Source: Fidelibacterota bacterium
GTDB lineage: Bacteria; Fidelibacterota; Marinisomatia; SCGC-AAA003-L08; TS1B11
DNA: 64,000 nt
NCBI GenBank assembly: GCA_004124295.1
Contig: SCKI01000013.1
Coordinates: forward strand, 29,491 to 93,490
Reading direction: 5' to 3'
A program made the translations under genes and the position numbers. A model generated the notes under the pieces. It was not told the DNA's origin and ran no database searches. It saw only the letters and a list, made by a program, of their open reading frames with translations. This document shows positions 42,914-49,039 of this stretch, piece by piece. Positions within the stretch are counted from its first letter, which is position 1. The number at the start of each line of letters is the position of its first letter.

Positions 42914-43067
42914 GATTCCTCCGCTTAATTTGGATGATGGTGATGATGCCAATGGCCAGCGTGATGGCGGCCCCGCCAATGCGCAGCCCCATGAGGACCG
43001 ACTCCGCGAAAGTGAGGGCGGTACCGGCCGCTGTGGCAACCATGGCATAAAAAGGTCTCGGGGCCAT
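42906..43067 (-). CDS. Small membrane protein in phage cluster
   Basis: 53 residues: MAPRPFYAMVATAAGTALTF, then AESVLMGLRIGGAAITLAIG and IITIIQIKRRNHA. Two hydrophobic segments with a basic end. It overlaps the next small gene by 8 bases and directly follows the decoration-like gene. Confidence 0.5.
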   Translation of the reverse strand: MAPRPFYAMVATAAGTALTFAESVLMGLRIGGAAITLAIGIITIIQIKRRNHA

Positions 43068-43457
43068 TTAAGTGACCTGAAACAGGAGCGACAAGTACGC
43101 TGTCACCGCCGACCCGTTCTCGCCGCCCACGTCAATCTGCAGCTTCTGGCCGGCGCTGAAGGTCTGGTTGGCCGTAGGGCTGGCGCTGTCGATGTCACCG
43201 GCTGCCGAGCCCGATTGGGTCACGGTAATCGTGCCGCCGGTCATGGCGCTGCCGGCACTGTTTTTGAGGGTCAGGGTCTCGTCGGCTGTGGTGAGCGCGC
43301 CGTTGATAACGCTGTAGGCGCTGGCCAGCCGGCCGCTCCAGGGGACGACCACATAAGCTGTGGCGATGGTGCCGAGGGTCAGGGCCAGGTTGAGCACTTT
43401 CTGGTCAAGTTCTGCGGCGCTGGATGCAGACTGTATGCCGTCGATTGTGAGGGCCAT
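43068..43457 (-). CDS. Head decoration-like protein
   Basis: 129 residues: MALTIDGIQSASSAAELDQK, then VINGALTTADETLTLKNSAG and ENGSAVTAYLSLLFQVT. Beta-rich, Ala/Thr/Gly-rich composition typical of head fibre or decoration proteins. It shares one base with the preceding gene (TAATG) and lies between capsid and connector genes. Confidence 0.55.
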   Translation of the reverse strand: MALTIDGIQSASSAAELDQKVLNLALTLGTIATAYVVVPWSGRLASAYSVINGALTTADETLTLKNSAGSAMTGGTITVTQSGSAAGDIDSASPTANQTFSAGQKLQIDVGGENGSAVTAYLSLLFQVT

Positions 43458-43678
43458 TAGCGGCCTCCTTTCTTGGATGATCGTTTTTTTGTGGCCGATG
43501 CGGGGCGCAGTGGCGGGCGCAGTGGCGCCGGGTGTTCTGCCCGGGTCAAACCTTCCTGGTCATCGATGAGCTCGCATCCGTCAGCCAGGTACTGATCGAT
43601 CTGCTTTTGGGGGATGGTCGCCAGCTTGTTGAAGCGGGTACCGTCCGGTCGTCTAAATTGCAGGTAGTTGATTTCCAT
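43457..43678 (-). CDS. Small phage head-region protein
   Basis: 73 residues from the ATG at 43678: MEINYLQFRRPDGTRFNKLA, then TIPQKQIDQYLADGCELIDD and a basic tail with the repeat APLRPPLRPAS and KKRSSKKGG. The repeated Pro-Arg stretch is encoded by duplicated GGGCGCAGTGGC units, one of several GCAGTGGC-type repeats in this cluster. Function unknown. Confidence 0.55.
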   Translation of the reverse strand: MEINYLQFRRPDGTRFNKLATIPQKQIDQYLADGCELIDDQEGLTRAEHPAPLRPPLRPASATKKRSSKKGGR

Positions 43679-43730
43679 GGCTTCCTCCGAGGCGAAGGGG
43701 GTGGGCAATCCCACCCCCGCGCTCTGCCGG

Positions 43731-44603
43731 TTACGGATTGTTGAAGTTGACGATCTGCCCGGCCGCATCGCCTGCGCTCTGGGTCAGGACCGCCCCGAAC
43801 AGGGTGTCGGCCACCACCTTGGTGCCCAGGTCGTCGATGGAGTATTCCGACTGCACCCGCAGCAGCTCCTCGGCGTAGAGGACCGAGTCCCGGGTGAAGA
43901 TGGAGGCGGTTTCCTCGCCGGTACTGCCGCCGCTGCCCCAGTCAGTCGATTGGGCGGTGGGGATACCGTAGACTTCGCCCACGATGCCGCTGGTGTTGCC
44001 GCTATCCTTGGACGGCCCCACCTTCTGCCAGGAGACAAACTGGTCGAGGCCCAGGATGCTCAGGTAGGCCGCCGGTGAGGCGTAGAGATAGACGTCCACG
44101 CCGGGGGAGGTGTGATCGACGCCGATGTCCATGAGGGCCTGGATGCCGTCGCGGAGTTCGGCGGCGGTGAGGGTGTTGTCGGCAGTCAGGGTCTGATCGT
44201 GGGCCGACGCCGACTGGATGATATCCACGGCCAGGTAGTTCTCGATCTTCTTCCCCAGCGCATAGCCCATGGAGCGGGCATACATGTTGAACAGGTTGGC
44301 CGATTCCTGCACCGCCACGATGTCCTCGATCAGTTTGGCGCTGTAGAAGTGCTGGTCGATGGCCAGGTCGGTCTTGGCGTCGGTGTTGGCGGCAAAGGTG
44401 ACGGCGGTCCCGGCCGATTTGGCCGAGGCGGTCTCCTCATCCACGCGGGGGATGTGCAGAATATCGCCGCCGTTGGCCAGCTCCGATGAGAGGTCGGTGA
44501 CCTGATGCTTCAGGCGGAAGGTCCGCTCGGCATAGTCCAGAATGGCATCGCGCCAGAGTTCCGGAATAAAGTTGGCGGCAGTGGTGGGTGTAACGTTTGG
44601 CAT
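43731..44603 (-). CDS. Major capsid protein
   Basis: 290 residues: MPNVTPTTAANFIPELWRDA, then ILDYAERTFRLKHQVTDLSS, IDQHFYSAKLIEDIVAVQES and SMGYALGKKIENYLAVDIIQ. This matches the family of P22-like/HK97-fold coat proteins in short temperate phages that start with 'F.pelW.d.il.y.e..f....v'. It lies right after a coiled scaffold gene. No prohead protease is apparent in the cluster. Confidence 0.8.
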   Translation of the reverse strand: MPNVTPTTAANFIPELWRDAILDYAERTFRLKHQVTDLSSELANGGDILHIPRVDEETASAKSAGTAVTFAANTDAKTDLAIDQHFYSAKLIEDIVAVQESANLFNMYARSMGYALGKKIENYLAVDIIQSASAHDQTLTADNTLTAAELRDGIQALMDIGVDHTSPGVDVYLYASPAAYLSILGLDQFVSWQKVGPSKDSGNTSGIVGEVYGIPTAQSTDWGSGGSTGEETASIFTRDSVLYAEELLRVQSEYSIDDLGTKVVADTLFGAVLTQSAGDAAGQIVNFNNP

Positions 44604-44630
44604 GGGGTTCTCCTGAGTGTGGATTGTTTC

Positions 44631-45191
44631 CTAGCGGTACTGGGCCAGCCGCTGCTGATGGCTGCCGCGAACCTCGGCGGATGTCATTTCGGACACCGGC
44701 TTCAGGCGCGGGGCAGGTCCCCCAGCCGATGGGCGGCGGCTATCGGTACCGGGTTGCTGAATGGATTCCTTGAGATAGGCTGCCACCGTCTGCTCGGCCT
44801 CGGAAAGGGGCTGGCTGTCGATGGCGGGGTGCAGATAGGCAGGGACCTGCTCCTTGAGCATCACCTGCCGGGCCACGACATAGCTGCGCCACTGATCGGC
44901 GGCGGGCTGGGCCTTTTGCAGCTGGGCGGTGGCCTCCTGACGGGCCTGGTCGGCCACAGCCAGTTCCTCCTCCAGGGCGGTGATGCGGGCGTCCCGTTTG
45001 GCCAGGCGCTTCTTGAACGCCGGATAAGGAATGGAAGGTGGAGTGCCACGGGGCGCAGTGACGGGTGCAGTGGCACCCACGGTTGGCTGCGCTGTGCTGC
45101 CATCGCCGGTGATGGAATCTTTGTCGGCAGATGCGCCGGCCTGCGTTTGACCCTCAGCAAGATGGGTGTCGGGCTGATTAGCCTTGGTCAT
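44631..45191 (-). CDS. Capsid scaffolding protein
   Basis: 186 residues from the ATG at 45191 (MTKANQPDTHLAEGQTQAGA). The Ala/Gln-rich middle predicts a coiled coil (RITALEEELAVADQARQEAT), and the C-terminus is basic and Pro-rich (RRPSAGGPAPRLKPVSEMTS). Scaffold genes directly before the major capsid gene have this profile. The N-terminal part is low complexity and contains a GCAGTGGC-type repeat in its DNA. Confidence 0.65.
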   Translation of the reverse strand: MTKANQPDTHLAEGQTQAGASADKDSITGDGSTAQPTVGATAPVTAPRGTPPSIPYPAFKKRLAKRDARITALEEELAVADQARQEATAQLQKAQPAADQWRSYVVARQVMLKEQVPAYLHPAIDSQPLSEAEQTVAAYLKESIQQPGTDSRRPSAGGPAPRLKPVSEMTSAEVRGSHQQRLAQYR

Positions 45192-45239
45192 GTTTACCTC
45201 GTGTGTGAGTCGGTTGGGGATGGTGGACAATGCGTATCA

Positions 45240-45470
45240 TCAGGGTGTGTCGAACTCGCCCCGTTTGTAGGCGGCCTCATAAAAGTCGGGACCCATGCGG
45301 AACTGTATCCGCCGGGGGAACTGCCGGTCAGCGGGTCCACCGCACTGCTGGCAGGGAATTCGCCGTGGCCGCTGCGAGCCCTGGCGGGCCTGTGTGAAGT
45401 CGCCTCGCAGGTCGAATCGACCCTCGAAGCGGTGGCCGCAGGACTGGCAGATGAAGTCGTAACGGGGCAA
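45240..45470 (-). CDS. FmdB-type zinc-ribbon protein
   Basis: 76 residues from the TTG at 45470, preceded by AGGAGA 4 bases upstream; the frame is open to 45533 without such a site. It starts (M)PRYDFICQSCGHRFEGRFDL and continues to IPCQQCGGPADRQFPR, so it has two CxxC pairs of a zinc ribbon like FmdB/YqaF proteins. It lies between the small accessory genes and the scaffold gene, an unusual place for this family. Confidence 0.65.
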   Translation of the reverse strand: MPRYDFICQSCGHRFEGRFDLRGDFTQARQGSQRPRRIPCQQCGGPADRQFPRRIQFRMGPDFYEAAYKRGEFDTP

Positions 45471-45554
45471 ATCGTCTCCTATGGTTAGGGACAAAGAAAA
45501 AGGTCCACAATGGAGAGGTTCCAACTCCATCATGAACCTTTTCGATGTCGTGGC

Positions 45555-45627
45555 CCCGAAGCTTCGGGACCGAGACCCGGGGGCCTACCGGGTCAAACTC
45601 GCAGTGGCGAGTCTACAAGCCGTAGAC
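45555..45627. repeat. Array of four consecutive hairpins
   Basis: Within 73 bases four perfect hairpins follow each other: CCCGAAGCTTCGGG (45555-45568), GACCCGG-loop-CCGGGTC (45574-45594), CTCGC-AGTG-GCGAG (45598-45611) and GTCTAC-loop-GTAGAC (45611-45627). They lie between the FmdB-type gene and the direct repeat at 45652. Confidence 0.6.
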
Positions 45628-45651
45628 CATCACCACCATAACTGCCACGAA

Positions 45652-45721
45652 CTTGGCGGGAGGTCGAATCAGTGTCAATGGGGAAAGTGGGACGCAGTGG
45701 CGACTTAACACAAGCCTACCA
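45652..45721. repeat. Direct repeat, copy 1, bounding the toxin-antitoxin cassette
   Basis: CTTGGCGGGAGG, then CGAATCAGTGTCAA, then TTAACACAAGCCTACCA. The same blocks in the same order occur at 46573-46631. Confidence 0.65.
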
Positions 45722-45783
45722 GGATTACAGGGGGTCGCAGTGGCGACATCACAATAACCAAGTGACTGCAAGGTTGATCTGGA

Positions 45784-46077
45784 TTACTTCGGGTGGGGAA
45801 CTATCGTATGGATGTGAATGCTTCTCCCCTTGCCGTAATACCAGAATATCCGGTAAGGATTGGGCCGTTTGCCCTGAACGTAGGACGCAAACATCTTCTC
45901 ACCGCCGGGACCGGTCCGGGAATAGTACTGGTGGCTGTTGAGGCTGTTGTGTCTGGGGTTAGTGCTGAGGTATTTGAGCGCTTTAGCCGTTGCCTTGTAC
46001 TCGGTGGCACTCGACAAGCTGGATTTTAACTTTTGGAGCTGCGCCAGGCTCGTCCTGGTAAAGATAAGTTTGAACAG
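45784..46077 (-). CDS. RelE/ParE-like toxin, probable non-standard start
   Basis: 97 residues if started at CTG 46077 (LFKLIFTRTSLAQLQKLKSS); the first standard start, TTG at 46017, would cut off the first 20 residues that belong to the family. The body reads YKATAKALKYLSTNPRHNSL, then GPGGEKMFASYVQGKRPNPY and RIFWYYGKGRSIHIHTIVPH, as in RelE-superfamily proteins that often cut mRNA on ribosomes. Catalytic residues cannot be assigned with certainty. It follows the antitoxin-like gene by 13 bases. Confidence 0.6.
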   Translation of the reverse strand: MFKLIFTRTSLAQLQKLKSSLSSATEYKATAKALKYLSTNPRHNSLNSHQYYSRTGPGGEKMFASYVQGKRPNPYRIFWYYGKGRSIHIHTIVPHPK

Positions 46078-46090
46078 ACGCTAGAGTTCC

Positions 46091-46438
46091 CTAAAGGGAA
46101 TCCAGGAATTGATCAAGATCTTCAACCTCGGTGACATCACCCTGGGCCATGTTTTTATCTGCCTGCTCGAAACTTTTGCGGACCTTCCTGTTTTCCCAGG
46201 TCCACATTTCATTTAGCGGGACGTGGGACATGGGCACGAGAAGTACCCGGCCAGATACATCAAGGTAGATGTTGAAGGAGCTGAAACTGCCCAGGGCCTT
46301 GAGGGTTTGCACCAATCGTTTGCCCAAGCTGATACGGTATTTGGAATCAAAGGGGCGCGACTCCATGAACTTGAATGTGCCGGCGATTTCCATCTCTTCA
46401 AATTGTTCACCAGCCTCAACTGGCTTTACCGATGCCAT
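46091..46438 (-). CDS. AbrB-like antitoxin
   Basis: 115 residues: MASVKPVEAGEQFEEMEIAG, then SKYRISLGKRLVQTLKALGS and FNIYLDVSGRVLLVPMSHVP. The strand-rich 'R.SLGK....' followed by 'I..D..G.VLLVP' is the look of SpoVT/AbrB-type swapped-hairpin DNA-binding antitoxins; the C-terminal half (EQADKNMAQGDVTEVEDLDQ) is acidic and would bind the toxin. It is first in the module and likely represses it through the palindrome at 46505. Confidence 0.6.
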   Translation of the reverse strand: MASVKPVEAGEQFEEMEIAGTFKFMESRPFDSKYRISLGKRLVQTLKALGSFSSFNIYLDVSGRVLLVPMSHVPLNEMWTWENRKVRKSFEQADKNMAQGDVTEVEDLDQFLDSL

Positions 46439-46504
46439 GTCAACCCCCTTTCATTTCGTTACGGCCAAAACTTAAAACATGTGCAATGATGGGACAAGCG
46501 AAAA

Positions 46505-46519
46505 GTGGGAATATCCCAC
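46505..46519. promoter_or_regulatory. Candidate operator of the toxin-antitoxin module
   Basis: GTGGGAATATCCCAC is a perfect palindrome of 6-base arms around ATA, followed by a third half TGTGGGAT. It lies about 67 bases upstream of the antitoxin ATG. Binding is inferred. Confidence 0.5.
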
Positions 46520-46572
46520 TGTGGGATAAACCTACCATTCCTTGTTAGACAATCCGTTAGTTGCAGGATGGG

Positions 46573-46631
46573 CTTGGCGGGAGGGGCGAATCAGTGTCAA
46601 GGTCGCAAAGCGATTCAACACAAGCCTACCA
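46573..46631. repeat. Direct repeat, copy 2, bounding the toxin-antitoxin cassette
   Basis: CTTGGCGGGAGG, then CGAATCAGTGTCAA, then TCAACACAAGCCTACCA. The two copies bracket about 850 bases containing only the toxin-antitoxin genes. Confidence 0.65.
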
Positions 46632-46810
46632 AAAGTGTAAAAGCGAGAGTGTGGACCTGCGCGGGGGCAGGGGGATGTAATCCCACATGGTGGAACTGTC
46701 CACCGGCCCATTCATATATCCAAGCTTAGGTTTGTTCCTTTTGAGGATTCTCTGCCTTGAGATTACATATTATATTTCAGACTCACTTGGAGATATGGTT
46801 AGGAACAGAT

Positions 46811-47314
46811 ATGATTCAAGCTATTGGCTCAACTGTCATTGGGGGCGTTCTACTCGCTCTCATATTTTTCTTAGCGAAAGAGTTTGTTTTCCCATTTCCG
46901 AACTTGTCCGGCCTCTGGAACTTCGTGGAACATACTGCGAAGACCTCCTACCGACCCTACGAAAATATGAAGATGACCTACCACGCACTTCTCGGCCAAG
47001 AGGGGCCCGTAGTTTACGGAAGTGGAGAGAAAGTATATTCAGCCTCTGATAACAAGAATGAAGAGTATACAGGTGCTGCCAGAGTTAGAATTGAGATCCG
47101 GGGGTATCTGACTAAACGATATTTTCGGCCCTCGATATTAGAAATATACTACCTTGAGAAAGGGAAGCTTAGGGAGAGCTCTACGATCCATAATCTCAGG
47201 ATTAGGAGCAAAAAGGAACTCAGAGGCGCATTTACTTCAACGATTGCCGATTCCACAGGTACCGTTGTGTGGGCTCGGGGGCCACGTGAATCTAAGGCCG
47301 GACCGGATTCATGA
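46811..47314 (+). CDS. Membrane-anchored hypothetical protein paired with GT51 protein
   Basis: 167 residues from the ATG at 46811 (AGGA 6 bases upstream); a TTG at 46757 would give a longer version without a good site. One N-terminal membrane helix (STVIGGVLLALIFFLAKEFV), then a soluble domain: FPNLSGLWNFVEHTAKTSYR, RVRIEIRGYLTKRYFRPSIL and ending ADSTGTVVWARGPRESKAG. No family recognised. The stop overlaps the start of the GT51 gene by 4 bases (ATGA), so the two work together. Confidence 0.6.
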   Translation: MIQAIGSTVIGGVLLALIFFLAKEFVFPFPNLSGLWNFVEHTAKTSYRPYENMKMTYHALLGQEGPVVYGSGEKVYSASDNKNEEYTGAARVRIEIRGYLTKRYFRPSILEIYYLEKGKLRESSTIHNLRIRSKKELRGAFTSTIADSTGTVVWARGPRESKAGPDS

Positions 47315-47994
47315 ATGTGAATCTGATACATGAAATCGCCTCCTCAATCATAATGTCGATTCCAAAACTAAGCAGTGATTATTCTAGAATATTAGAGCGA
47401 TTGGCGAAAACAAAGACCTTTGCAATCTCCAGCAACTTCTACATTTCTCTTGTTGCTGCAGAGGACCATCGCTACTGGCAACACTGCGGGATTGACGTGA
47501 TATCAATAATTAGAGCCCTATACCGCACAGTTCTATGTAGAAAAATTGAGGGGGCCAGCACTATTGAGCAACAATTGATACGAACTCTGACATTTCGCTA
47601 TGAAATATCCATTCAAAGAAAGTTGCGAGAAGTCCTATTGGCACTGGCAGTAGGGAAACTTTTCAAAAAAGAACAAATTATTTTATTCTACCTCTTGCTC
47701 GGCAATTATGGTTGGAAAATGAATGGCCTTGTAGATGCCTGTAATGAATTACACGTTTGTATTGAGACCGCCTCCTTGGTTGATGCTGCAAATGTAGTTG
47801 CCCGACTGAAGCGGCCAGAGCCAAGCGTGTTCTCACAGAGCCATACCAAAGCTGTTGCTATTCGTTCAATATATATCTTGGGAAGAGTGGACAAACATTA
47901 CCAGCCCATTTGGCGCTCCCCGTATATAGCCCAGCCTCGTGTGCACCACTATCCTACCCCATTCCCCCACCCCCCGGCCACAGTCCTTCGATAG
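47311..47994 (+). CDS. Stand-alone GT51 peptidoglycan transglycosylase-like protein
   Basis: 227 residues. The GT51 signature is clear: SLVAAEDHRYWQHCGIDVIS with the catalytic Glu51, then IEGASTIEQQLIRTLTFRYE where family members have GGSTITQQ, and KLREVLLALAVGKLFKKEQI and ILFYLLLGNYG. It has neither an N-terminal membrane anchor nor a transpeptidase domain, and the core is a little short. The sequence is AT-rich compared with the phage genes around it. It is coupled to a membrane protein gene and lies between phage genes on the opposite strand, so it looks like a cargo gene. Whether it polymerises glycans is unknown. Confidence 0.7.
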   Translation: MNVNLIHEIASSIIMSIPKLSSDYSRILERLAKTKTFAISSNFYISLVAAEDHRYWQHCGIDVISIIRALYRTVLCRKIEGASTIEQQLIRTLTFRYEISIQRKLREVLLALAVGKLFKKEQIILFYLLLGNYGWKMNGLVDACNELHVCIETASLVDAANVVARLKRPEPSVFSQSHTKAVAIRSIYILGRVDKHYQPIWRSPYIAQPRVHHYPTPFPHPPATVLR

Positions 47995-48167
47995 CCCCCC
48001 CCACACTCGCCGGCTGATGGCTACTCCGAGGCCCTCTCTCTGTGGAGAGAGCCTGTCCTGAGCACCTCGTTCGCTTGCCAGCGATCTCTGCGCAGGCTCC
48101 GCCGAAGTGGGGATAGCAAGATAGTCTTGGATGTACATATCTACATATGTATATTTGTATGGCTGTT

Positions 48168-48455
48168 ATGAAAAAGACTGAATTTGAATGGGATGATAGT
48201 AAGGACTAGGAAAATCAGGAAAAGCACCAGGTATCATTTGCCGATGCCCAGCATGCTTTGGCTGATCCAGACAGGGTGATTTCCGAGGATATTGGGCACA
48301 GTCACAGTGAAGAACGCTATCAGTGCATTGGCATGGTTGGGCAGGGTGTCCTGACTGTTTGCTTCACTTACCGCAAAGGTAGGATTAGAATAATCAGCGC
48401 TGGGCATTGGAGAAAAGGAAGGAAACTTTATGAAGAGCAAAACCCGGTACACTAA
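48168..48455 (+). pseudogene. brnT: BrnT-like toxin interrupted by an in-frame TAG
   Basis: The frame from the ATG at 48168 reads MKKTEFEWDDSKD, then TAG at 48207-48209, then ENQEKHQVSFADAQHALADP and later RYQCIGMVGQGVLTVCFTYR and RIRIISAGHWRKGRKLYEEQ. This is the full BrnT pattern (W-DE.K...N..KHGVSF..A...F.DP...R....IG....G.l..V.yt.r....RiISAR.A...Er..Y) with the stop falling inside it without any frame change. A functional toxin would need TAG read-through. It overlaps the antitoxin gene by 26 bases, the standard order. Confidence 0.75.
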
Positions 48456-48666
48456 AGGCCCACTAGGAAAGCTACGTGCCGTCGAGGACTTTCTCCCACC
48501 TCCGGAAAGCCTGGTGTTTAAGGAAGAGACGACTAAGGTCACCATCAGGTTAAGCAAGCACAGCCTTGACTATTTTAAACGTGAGGCCAAAAAGCACAAC
48601 GCCAGCTATCAGAGGATGATACGCAATCTATTGGATAAGTATGCCATGCGATTTGAATCACGATAA
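48430..48666 (+). CDS. brnA: BrnA-like antitoxin
   Basis: 78 residues: MKSKTRYTKGPLGKLRAVED, then FLPPPESLVFKEETTKVTIR and LSKHSLDYFKREAKKHNASY and QRMIRNLLDKYAMRFESR. The C-terminal ribbon-helix-helix (VTIRLSKHSLDYFK...YQ.MIR.LLDKYA) is typical of BrnA antitoxins, which repress their own operon as dimers and bind BrnT. It stays intact while the partner toxin carries a stop codon. The gene lies between phage genes on the other strand. Confidence 0.8.
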   Translation: MKSKTRYTKGPLGKLRAVEDFLPPPESLVFKEETTKVTIRLSKHSLDYFKREAKKHNASYQRMIRNLLDKYAMRFESR

Positions 48667-48703
48667 TTCGGTAACAATCACCGGCCTCCCCCCTGCCCGC
48701 CCC

Positions 48704-48883
48704 TCACTCCCCATCCTCCTCAGTCGCCTGACTTGGCCAGTGCCACGTCGCCAGGGCGACTGGCCCGATGAGCTCCTCGGCCTGCTCCACCGTCGGCTCC
48801 ATGCGGTCGTGGCGGCCTTTCTCGCCGTCCCAATACGCCGATTCATAGAGATTTTCCAGAATCTCACGTAACGTCAATTCCAT
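48704..48883 (-). CDS. Small phage protein (paralogue pair, long copy)
   Basis: 59 residues: MELTLREILENLYESAYWDG, then EKGRHDRMEPTVEQAEELIG and PVALATWHWPSQATEEDGE. The first 16 residues resemble those of the short gene next to it (MDITLRDILEQLYEAG). No family recognised. It lies downstream of the portal gene. Confidence 0.55.
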   Translation of the reverse strand: MELTLREILENLYESAYWDGEKGRHDRMEPTVEQAEELIGPVALATWHWPSQATEEDGE

Positions 48884-48887
48884 AGAT

Positions 48888-48977
48888 TCAACAGATTCGG
48901 GATAGCTTCTGCGAAGTCGCTTCGCGACCGGCCTCGTAGAGCTGTTCGAGGATGTCCCGGAGGGTAATGTCCATCAT
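48888..48977 (-). CDS. Small phage protein (paralogue pair, short copy)
   Basis: 28-29 residues: (M)MDITLRDILEQLYEAGREA, then TSQKLSRIC. It repeats the start of the following gene at protein level and then ends early. Its DNA contains a hairpin GAAGTCGCTTCGCGAC. It is possibly the remnant of a duplicated small gene. Confidence 0.4.
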   Translation of the reverse strand: MMDITLRDILEQLYEAGREATSQKLSRIC

Positions 48978-49039
48978 TTAGGGATCGCCTGTTAAGTCGC
49001 CGCTGCGACCCTTGGCGCCTTGGCGGTGAACCTCTTCAG

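Larger units (their letters stand above)
46439..46810. other. 372-base region between two divergent accessory operons
   Basis: No gene seen. It contains the palindrome at 46505-46519, the second direct repeat at 46573-46631 and a further ATCCCACATGG half-site near 46679. The antitoxin module transcribes leftward from here and the membrane/GT51 pair rightward. Confidence 0.5.
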
